In this document: positions 1 through 4,970 of the stretch, piece after piece
Layout: the number at the start of each line of letters is the position of its first letter
Position numbering within the stretch: position 1 is the stretch's first letter
Notes under the pieces: model-generated
Told to the model about the DNA's origin: nothing
Seen by the model: only the letters and a program-made list of their open reading frames with translations
The model's database searches: none
Position numbers and translations under genes: made by a program
From: an uncultured Alphaproteobacteria bacterium
Lineage (GTDB): Bacteria > Pseudomonadota > Alphaproteobacteria > Caulobacterales > Caulobacteraceae
Direction of reading: 5' to 3'
NCBI GenBank assembly: GCA_903933475.1
Contig: CAIZKE010000012.1
Span: 1 to 11,195 of the forward strand
Length of the DNA stretch: 11,195 nucleotides

Positions 1-1253
1 CGGTTCAGGGCGTAGAGCCCCAGGGCATCGGCCGCGTGGCTCGCCCCGTCGTGCAGGGGCCCGGAAAAGGTCTTCAGGGCCGGGCTCCAGCGTTTTCGGT
101 AGGCCCTCAGCCGGTCCAGGCCGGCAGCGCACCTTTGGGCGTCGAAGACCGTCATGGGGATCATCTGGCGCACCGCGTGGACCCGGTCCTCGGGGTCGGC
201 GGCGGGGCAGACCTCCACCGGGCTCACCCCCAGGCCCGCCAGGGTCTCCAGCCGCGAGCGCCCCGCAGCGCCCAGTTCCCGCACCTTCACGTCGTGGGGC
301 AGGTAATGGCGGCCATAGAGGAAGGGCCGGTCGGCCAGGGCTTGGCGGACGATGGCCTGCAGCCCCTCTCCCGAGGTCTCGAAATAGTCGATCACCCGCA
401 CCTCGCGGCCGGCCTCCTGCAGGAACCAGATGGCCGTGGCGTCGTCGATCCCCAGGTCCCAGGCCGTGTCCACACGCAGGGAGGGATCGTGCGGCACCGC
501 CGTGATCCGCCCGGCCTTGTCCGCTTCCGCCAGGACCGAGCCGTAATAGGCGCCCGGCGCCGGGGCATCGAAGGCCACCAGGTATTCCGTGGCGAACCGG
601 GCCCGGCCCTCCTCCGCCGATCCGGTCTCCGCCACCAGGTCCGCCTCCTCCCGGGCCAACTGCCCGGCGGTGAAGACGTCGGTATGGGTGGCGGGCGACT
701 TCAGGGTGAACCAGGCCGGATCCCGGCTACGGCTCTCGAAGGCCCGCACCGCGTGGTTGCGGCCCCTTGGCGTCCACAGGAACAGGGCCCAGCCGCCGTT
801 CTCCGCCAGGATCGGCCGCAGGTAGGTCCAGGCCTCAGGCTTGGCCAGGGCCCACTCCGAGAACACCACCCCCAGGGGCGAGGCGCCCACCAGCCGGTCA
901 TAGTTGTCCGAGCCCGCCACCTGCCAGACCGACCCGTTCTTCAGCTCGATCCGCATGTCCCCGCCCCGGGTCGAGGCGCGCAGGGCCCTGGGAAAGGCCT
1001 CATCGATCCGCCTGCGGCCGGTGTGCGGGTTCACCGCCTCCCAGATCGCCTTTCGGGCGTGGGCGGTCTCCGGCAGCATGTGCCAGTAGACGCCGGGGCG
1101 GGTGACCATCCGGCTCGCGGTCCAGTGCAGGGCCACCTCGTCCTTGCCCCAGCGGCGGTGGGCGGCAACGTCGGCCCTCAGGCCCCCCGCCTGCAGATAG
1201 CGCCACAGGTCCAGCTGGTAGGGACGCGGTGTCCAGGTCGTGGGAATCTTCAT
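1..1253 (-). CDS. terL: Phage terminase large subunit, C-terminus cut by window edge
   Basis: This is the ATPase/nuclease motor that packages phage DNA into proheads and cuts the concatemer. The minus-strand frame is open for 417 codons from ATG at 1253 and runs off the left edge. The N-terminus shows a Walker A-like HRRWGKDE at residues 32-39; Asp follows the Lys where classical Walker A has Ser/Thr, a variant I recall from other prophage terminases. A Walker B-like VVFSEW lies at 130-134, followed by RPILAENGGW (146-155) and a TPRGRNH coupling-type motif (161-167). The C-terminal nuclease half shows candidate acidic residues D266 (AWDLGIDD), D321 and D409 (SHAADALG). The family is usually slightly longer than 417 residues, so only a short tail is probably missing. 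Its start overlaps the terminase small-subunit stop by one base (TGATG), which implies translational coupling. A long plus-strand frame over this region is an antisense shadow. Confidence 0.9.
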   Translation of the reverse strand, partial: MKIPTTWTPRPYQLDLWRYLQAGGLRADVAAHRRWGKDEVALHWTASRMVTRPGVYWHMLPETAHARKAIWEAVNPHTGRRRIDEAFPRALRASTRGGDMRIELKNGSVWQVAGSDNYDRLVGASPLGVVFSEWALAKPEAWTYLRPILAENGGWALFLWTPRGRNHAVRAFESRSRDPAWFTLKSPATHTDVFTAGQLAREEADLVAETGSAEEGRARFATEYLVAFDAPAPGAYYGSVLAEADKAGRITAVPHDPSLRVDTAWDLGIDDATAIWFLQEAGREVRVIDYFETSGEGLQAIVRQALADRPFLYGRHYLPHDVKVRELGAAGRSRLETLAGLGVSPVEVCPAADPEDRVHAVRQMIPMTVFDAQRCAAGLDRLRAYRKRWSPALKTFSGPLHDGASHAADALGLYALN

Positions 1254-1843
1254 CAGAACTCCGCTGCCTCCACCACCAGGCCGGCGGGCCAGCCCTCGGT
1301 CTCGGCGGGCGCAGGCCGGCCGGGGACCTCCGGGGTCTGGCGGGCCAGGCGCGCGGCCAGCCACTGCCGGGCAGCGATGCGCATGCGTGAGATCTGCAGG
1401 GTCTCGGGGCTGGCCGCATCGGCGATGGCCGTCACCTGATCGGCCAGCCGCCGGGACTGGGCGTCCAGGGCCGCGGCCAGCATGGCGGCGAACTCAGGCC
1501 GCCGGTGGGTCCACCATTGCAGGGTCGCCAGGGAGGGCATGCCCTCCTGGTCGCAGGCCTCGCTCACCATGGCCCCGTCAGCCACCCGGCGGCAGAACTC
1601 GGCGGCCCGGGTCAGGCCGTAGCGCTGGGGGGAGACCCCCGCCGCGCAGGCGAGGCCGAACAGGGCGGCAAAGTCCGGCCGGGTGTCCAGCCAGGTCCTC
1701 AGGTCACTTTGCCGCACCTGCAGGGGCGACTTGCGCAGGGAGCGGGGCGAGGCGCCCGCCGCCGTGCGGTCACAGATGTCCAGGCCGAGCGCGTGGGAAT
1801 AGCCTCCCGGCGCGCCGGCGTCCTTCGCCGTCGTTGGGGTCAT
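1253..1843 (-). CDS. terS: Phage terminase small subunit (Sf6-type, two HTH-like units)
   Basis: This 196-residue protein probably recognises the packaging site on phage DNA and delivers it to the large subunit. Two similar helix-turn-helix-like segments are visible: LDICDRTAAGASPRSLRK at about 21-38, and AEFCRRVADGAMVSEACDQEGMP at about 81-103. Each has the 'IC/FC..(I/V)A.G' pattern seen in the Sf6 terminase small-subunit-like family. The segment RMRIAARQWLAARLA (about 156-170) matches the conserved 'R.R..AR.WLA.KLAP' stretch near the end of that family. Assignment is by motif recall, not by search. The ATG at 1843 lacks a good Shine-Dalgarno sequence, so the exact start is less certain than the frame. 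It is the first gene of the packaging operon and lies 118 bases beyond the cytochrome c stop. A weak promoter candidate is found in that gap. Confidence 0.82.
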   Translation of the reverse strand: MTPTTAKDAGAPGGYSHALGLDICDRTAAGASPRSLRKSPLQVRQSDLRTWLDTRPDFAALFGLACAAGVSPQRYGLTRAAEFCRRVADGAMVSEACDQEGMPSLATLQWWTHRRPEFAAMLAAALDAQSRRLADQVTAIADAASPETLQISRMRIAARQWLAARLARQTPEVPGRPAPAETEGWPAGLVVEAAEF

Positions 1844-1906
1844 GGGGTCGCAGGGGTCCGGGGATCAGGGGCCCGGGCCGCAGGCGCGGCTCCGGATCAG
1901 GCCTGC

Positions 1907-1935
1907 ATCCTAGCCCCGGCTCCGCGCACGACCAA
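1907..1935 (-). promoter_or_regulatory. Candidate sigma70-type promoter for the terminase operon
   Basis: On the minus strand, TTGGTC (1930-1935) is followed after 17 bases by TAGGAT (1907-1912). This leaves a leader of about 57 bases before the terminase small-subunit ATG. The -10 matches four of six consensus positions and the -35 only three, so this is a weak call. It is supported by position: the terminator of the upstream cytochrome operon lies directly before it, so the terminase genes need their own start or an antitermination mechanism. A phage-encoded activator acting here is equally possible. Confidence 0.3.
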
Positions 1936-1959
1936 AAAATAGCGAGAAGGATTTCGCCC
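1934..1959 (-). terminator. Rho-independent terminator after the cytochrome c gene
   Basis: Reading the minus strand just past the cytochrome stop, GCGAAA (1957-1952) pairs with TCTCGC (1947-1942) around a TCCT loop, with one A/C mismatch. A run of six T residues follows (1939-1934). The stem is modest, but a T run of this length is rare in such GC-rich DNA. It would end the Rid/oxidase/cytochrome operon before the terminase genes. Confidence 0.5.
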
Positions 1960-1961
1960 CG

Positions 1962-2354
1962 TCAGTGCGCCTGCAGGCTGGCTCGGGCATCTTCCCGACG
2001 GGCCTTGCCGCGCACGGCGCCCACGTCGGCAGTCTGCACCGGCTTGGCCTTGTTGCCCCAGCTGCCCCGGACGTAGGTCAGGGCGGCGGCGACCTCGTCG
2101 TCATCCATCTCGCCCTGGAAGGCCGGCATGCCGCCCCGGCCCTCCAGCACGATCCGGGACGTGGCCTTGGGGTCTCCCGTCACCACCTTGCTGCCCACCA
2201 GGGTCGGGAAGGCTCCGGGCACGCCGACGCCGTTCGGCCGATGGCAGGCGGCGCAGTTCTCCACGTAGAGCGTACGCCCGTCCGCGGCCTGTGCCCCTCC
2301 CGCCGTCAGGGCCAGCAGCAGGGCACTGCTGGCGATCCATGAGGTGCGGATCAT
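1962..2354 (-). CDS. Small periplasmic cytochrome c, partner of the flavin oxidase
   Basis: This is a 130-residue single-haem class I cytochrome c, expected to accept electrons in the periplasm and pass them to the respiratory chain. An N-terminal signal peptide has a hydrophobic core at about 7-18 and a likely cut after AQA (residue 23). The haem-binding CAACH is at residues 34-38. The sixth ligand is probably M76 in GGMPAF, and the helix DDDEVAAALTYVRGSWG (84-100) matches the class I C-terminal helix. I chose ATG at 2354: it gives an intact signal peptide, and its ATGA overlaps the oxidase stop at 2351. A longer in-frame start at 2531 would lie deep inside the oxidase gene and add arginine-rich sequence, so I rejected it. 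The tight overlap suggests that cytochrome and oxidase are made in proportion and work together. Confidence 0.9.
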   Translation of the reverse strand: MIRTSWIASSALLLALTAGGAQAADGRTLYVENCAACHRPNGVGVPGAFPTLVGSKVVTGDPKATSRIVLEGRGGMPAFQGEMDDDEVAAALTYVRGSWGNKAKPVQTADVGAVRGKARREDARASLQAH

Positions 2355-3958
2355 GCCTTTCCTCCTTCTGCCTGAATGCGCGCGTGCAGCTTGGTGATCT
2401 GCTGCCAGGCGCTCTCGATCCCGCCTGCCTGCCAGCCGGTCAGGTAGCTCAGGTGCTCGCCGGCCAGGTAGAGCCGGCCGTCCGGCTCGCACAGGACGGG
2501 ATAGGCGCTCACCCGCGCCTCGTCGCTCCACTGGGCCCAGCCGCCCAGGTTGTGCTCGATCCGGTGCCAGGCCGCCGAGAATGATGACTCGATGTTGTCG
2601 GAATAGCCGGGGAAGACCCGGTCGCCCGCCCGGCTCGCCAGGGCCTGGCGCTCAGCTGGGGACAGGGCGCTGACCTTCGCCGCCTGGGCGCCGAACTGGT
2701 AGTAGCCCTGGATCACGCCCTTGCGGCCCTGCCAGCCTGTCGAGGGCAGGGTCATGGTCAGGATCTCCGGATCGTCAAAATAGACGTGGCCCCCGTAGAT
2801 GCTGTGGTCCTCTTCCCAGAACCGCCGCTTCATCTGCAGGCCGATCTTGCCGACCAGGGCGTAGGACACCGCCCCGATCGCCGCCTTGAAGGGCTTGGAG
2901 GCCTGGATATCCATCTGCCTCAGGACCGACAGGGGGATGGTACACAGGCAGTAATCGGCCTTCAGCTTGCCCGTCTGGCCGTCAGGACCGGCGTAGGTGA
3001 TCTCCACCCCCTTGTCCGATTGCCTCAGGGTCTTCACCACGGTCGAGTAGCGGATCAGATTGCCGACCTTGGCCTCGAAGCCCTTGGCGATCTGGTCCAT
3101 GCCGCCCACCGGCTGGAACATGGTCCTCTGCTGCTCGAATCCGGCCACCGACCGGACCGTCTTCCAGGCACCCGAGTTCAGCACGTCCTGGAAGGCGTAG
3201 GGGGTCGAGGCCTTGCCCGGCCCCGGAGAAACCCCCGCGCCCGGCAGGACGTCATAGCCGCGCCCGTCCGTCCCACGGTAGGCGAGGTCGGAGTCCAGGT
3301 AGCCCTCGTTCACCAGGTAGGCCAGGAATCGCTCGCGGTCCTCGGCCGACATGGACTGGTCCAGGGCACCCTGCTTCACCGACTTGGCCAGGACTTCCGC
3401 CGCACCGCCGCGGATGTCGGCGGCGACCTGTCCCTTGCGCAGGGGCTTGCCCGCCAGAGGGCCCTTTCCCTTTCCATACATGACGTAGGAGGCGTCGTTG
3501 TCGTTCACGAACACCTCGAGGGGGATATTGAATTCCTTCGTGTAATGCAGGGTCGAATGATGGTGGTAGGGGATCCGCCAGGGCCCGTGGTTGATGTAGT
3601 GGCCGTCGTCAAAGTCACAGGTCTGGGTCTCGCCGCCGAGTTCAGTCAGGGTGAAACCTTTGCGGGCCGTCTGGCAGCGACCGCCGGCGAAGCTGCGGGC
3701 CTCCAGCACCGTCACGTCGTAACCCGCCCTACTCAGCTCGTAGGCCGCGGTCAGGCCAGCGACGCCTGCGCCCAGGATGACGATCTTGCGCCCACCCCCG
3801 CCAGACAGGGCGGGCGGGCCCGCCGTCGCCGACTCGATGCCGAGGCCCAGGGCCGACATACCCCCGAGCAAGAGTGCCGAACCGCCCATGCCGCCCAGGC
3901 TTTCCAGAAACCGACGCCGTGACAGGCCCGGGGGGCTGCCTTCCAATCCGGCTGTCAT
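2351..3958 (-). CDS. Tat-exported FAD-dependent amine / L-amino-acid oxidase family enzyme
   Basis: This 535-residue flavoprotein should oxidise an amine or amino acid to an imine. A twin-arginine motif SRRRFL (13-18) precedes a hydrophobic stretch to about residue 46, so it is probably exported folded with FAD. The FAD-binding Rossmann motif is ILGAGVAGLTAAYEL (61-75) with VTVLEA (82-87), then AGGR (91-94). GPWRIP (125-130) lines up with the GPMRIP of snake-venom L-amino-acid oxidases, whose Arg binds the substrate carboxylate; here that is R128. K371 in VGKIGLQMKRRFW aligns with the conserved flavin-site Lys. The C-terminal FAD motif is LYLAGEH (496-502) with GW at 508-509. Start ATG 3958 has an AGGAGA Shine-Dalgarno sequence (3969-3964), five bases away. 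It lies 46 bases after the Rid gene and overlaps the cytochrome gene. The downstream cytochrome suggests a cytochrome-linked dehydrogenase rather than a true O2-using oxidase. The substrate is unknown. Confidence 0.9.
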   Translation of the reverse strand: MTAGLEGSPPGLSRRRFLESLGGMGGSALLLGGMSALGLGIESATAGPPALSGGGGRKIVILGAGVAGLTAAYELSRAGYDVTVLEARSFAGGRCQTARKGFTLTELGGETQTCDFDDGHYINHGPWRIPYHHHSTLHYTKEFNIPLEVFVNDNDASYVMYGKGKGPLAGKPLRKGQVAADIRGGAAEVLAKSVKQGALDQSMSAEDRERFLAYLVNEGYLDSDLAYRGTDGRGYDVLPGAGVSPGPGKASTPYAFQDVLNSGAWKTVRSVAGFEQQRTMFQPVGGMDQIAKGFEAKVGNLIRYSTVVKTLRQSDKGVEITYAGPDGQTGKLKADYCLCTIPLSVLRQMDIQASKPFKAAIGAVSYALVGKIGLQMKRRFWEEDHSIYGGHVYFDDPEILTMTLPSTGWQGRKGVIQGYYQFGAQAAKVSALSPAERQALASRAGDRVFPGYSDNIESSFSAAWHRIEHNLGGWAQWSDEARVSAYPVLCEPDGRLYLAGEHLSYLTGWQAGGIESAWQQITKLHARIQAEGGKA

Positions 3959-4004
3959 GCCGTTCTCCTGACTCAGATGAAGCTGATCTGAAAAAGACTG
4001 GCCC

Positions 4005-4517
4005 TCAGGGCGCCTTGGCGGCCTGGACCTCGATCTCAGACAGCATCCCGGGTGCCACCAGGGCGGCCACCTGCACCGTCACCCGGGCAGGCTTGTTGGG
4101 CTGGGCAGCTGTGCCGAAGAAGGTCTTGTAGGCCTCCATCATGCCGGCGAAATCCATCTGGCCGCCCTTGGCCGGGTCCCCGACCAGGTAGACGCGCATC
4201 ATCACCACGTCGCCCATGTCCATGCCCTGAGAGACCAGGATGTCGCGGATCTTGCCCAGGACGCTCAGGGTCTGGGTCTTGGTGTCCCCGAACTCCGCCG
4301 GCGGCCCGGGCTTGACCGGGGTGGGCGTCTGGCCGCTGACGTAAAGCGTCCTGTAACCGGCAGGAACGGCCGTCGCCGAGGCGATCGCCGAGGTCGGGGC
4401 GCCCAACCGGACCACCTGGGCGTGGGCGGGGCTGGCCAGACCGGCGCCGGTCGCCAGTCCCAATGCAAGCCCTGCGAGGATCGCCGCGCCTGAAGCGATA
4501 TTGCTGTTCGTCTTCAT
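4005..4517 (-). CDS. Periplasmic Rid (YjgF/YER057c/UK114) family protein
   Basis: This 170-residue Rid-family protein likely hydrolyses reactive imines or enamines to ketone plus ammonia. It carries a clear signal peptide: MKTNSN, a hydrophobic core at about 10-28, and a likely cut after AHA (33). Rid proteins are usually cytosolic. The Rid core follows: TLYVSGQTP (57-65), the helix TQTLSVLGKIRDIL, then DVVMMRVYLVGD (103-114). R145 in NKPARVTVQV corresponds to the catalytic Arg105 of E. coli RidA, and E161 in SEIEVQA corresponds to Glu120, so imine hydrolysis should be retained. Start ATG 4517 is chosen because it begins the signal peptide and has a GGAG/AGGGA-type ribosome site just upstream. 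An in-frame ATG at 4643 would add arginine-rich residues before the signal peptide. It is the first gene of the operon, so the flavoenzyme downstream is its probable imine source. Confidence 0.88.
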   Translation of the reverse strand: MKTNSNIASGAAILAGLALGLATGAGLASPAHAQVVRLGAPTSAIASATAVPAGYRTLYVSGQTPTPVKPGPPAEFGDTKTQTLSVLGKIRDILVSQGMDMGDVVMMRVYLVGDPAKGGQMDFAGMMEAYKTFFGTAAQPNKPARVTVQVAALVAPGMLSEIEVQAAKAP

Positions 4518-4970
4518 GAGTCCCTGCTCCGCCTGACGCCGCCGCAACCGACGACCCGTTGACGCTGGCACAGGCGTTTCCACGGGCAAGCGGATGCCAA
4601 ACCAAAACCTGAAGACAGCTCTATCCGCATCTTTTTTGAGCATGTTGCGACTGCGAAATAATCATCGCCGTCCGGTCGCGGGATATATTACTGACAGGGT
4701 AGTCAAAACCTCAGGTATTGCCCGGATTCAAAGCAGATTTTGCCGAGAGATTTACAGCGATGTTCGGATTTCCGGCAGTTTTCGGATTCTGCTGCATCGC
4801 AATATCGAATTGTCACCTCACCGCGAAATCCGGGGTTTGCTCGCCCTGCGCCCCGGGGGTTCGGAGCGACGGAACGCCGGCTCGACCGGCCCGCTTTCCG
4901 GCCCTCGGGTGCCGCCCCCCCTGGGGGCAGGGTCTCCGGCACCTGGGCCGGACTGGAAATGGGGAAAAAC
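4518..4970 (+). promoter_or_regulatory. Divergent control region between the Rid operon and the receptor gene
   Basis: This 453-base stretch has no convincing gene. The part from about 4590 to 4840 is clearly richer in A and T than its surroundings, which fits promoters for both directions. It contains an ATATATTA stretch (4683-4690) and a small inverted repeat TGAC-N6-GTCA (4692-4705), which may be an operator; the arms are only four bases. CGGATT recurs several times between 4720 and 4790. I could not fix a -10/-35 pair with confidence for either direction. From about 4840 to 4970 the sequence becomes very GC-rich and forms a likely structured leader for the receptor mRNA. No regulator gene is encoded next to it in this window. 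Strand is given for the receptor side, but the region serves both. Confidence 0.5.
4908..4943 (+). other. Hairpin in the 5' leader of the receptor gene
   Basis: GGTGCCG (4908-4914) pairs with CGGCACC (4937-4943). Inside it GCCCCC (4914-4919) can pair with GGGGGC (4923-4928). The structure ends 27 bases before the receptor ATG at 4971 and leaves the GGGGA ribosome site (4961-4965) free. It could stabilise the mRNA or take part in post-transcriptional control. It does not resemble a cobalamin or other riboswitch that I recognise, and in sequence this GC-rich such stems also arise by chance. Confidence 0.3.

Noticed and set aside
32..1253. Terminase large subunit inactivated by its unusual Walker A (GKD instead of GKT/GKS)
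   Set aside because: I recall HRR-x-GKD variants in other prophage terminases, and the Walker B, coupling and nuclease residues are in place, so there is no reason to call it broken.
36..1439. Plus-strand open frame of 467 codons
   Set aside because: It is antisense to the terminase genes, whose motifs are unmistakable on the minus strand. Long antisense frames are expected in such GC-rich coding DNA.
1..1843. Gene transfer agent (GTA) packaging genes, as known in Caulobacter
   Set aside because: The 196-residue small subunit with two HTH units is of the Sf6-like phage type, unlike the short GTA gene product as I recall it, and the XRE/S24 switch also points to a regular prophage. Flanking capsid genes would decide this.
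2786..3922. Plus-strand open frame of 378 codons opposite the flavin oxidase
   Set aside because: It is antisense to a well-supported flavoenzyme and has no recognisable domain.
4518..4970. Riboswitch (for example cobalamin) before the TonB receptor
   Set aside because: The hairpins are simple GC stems, and I could not find conserved riboswitch core motifs.
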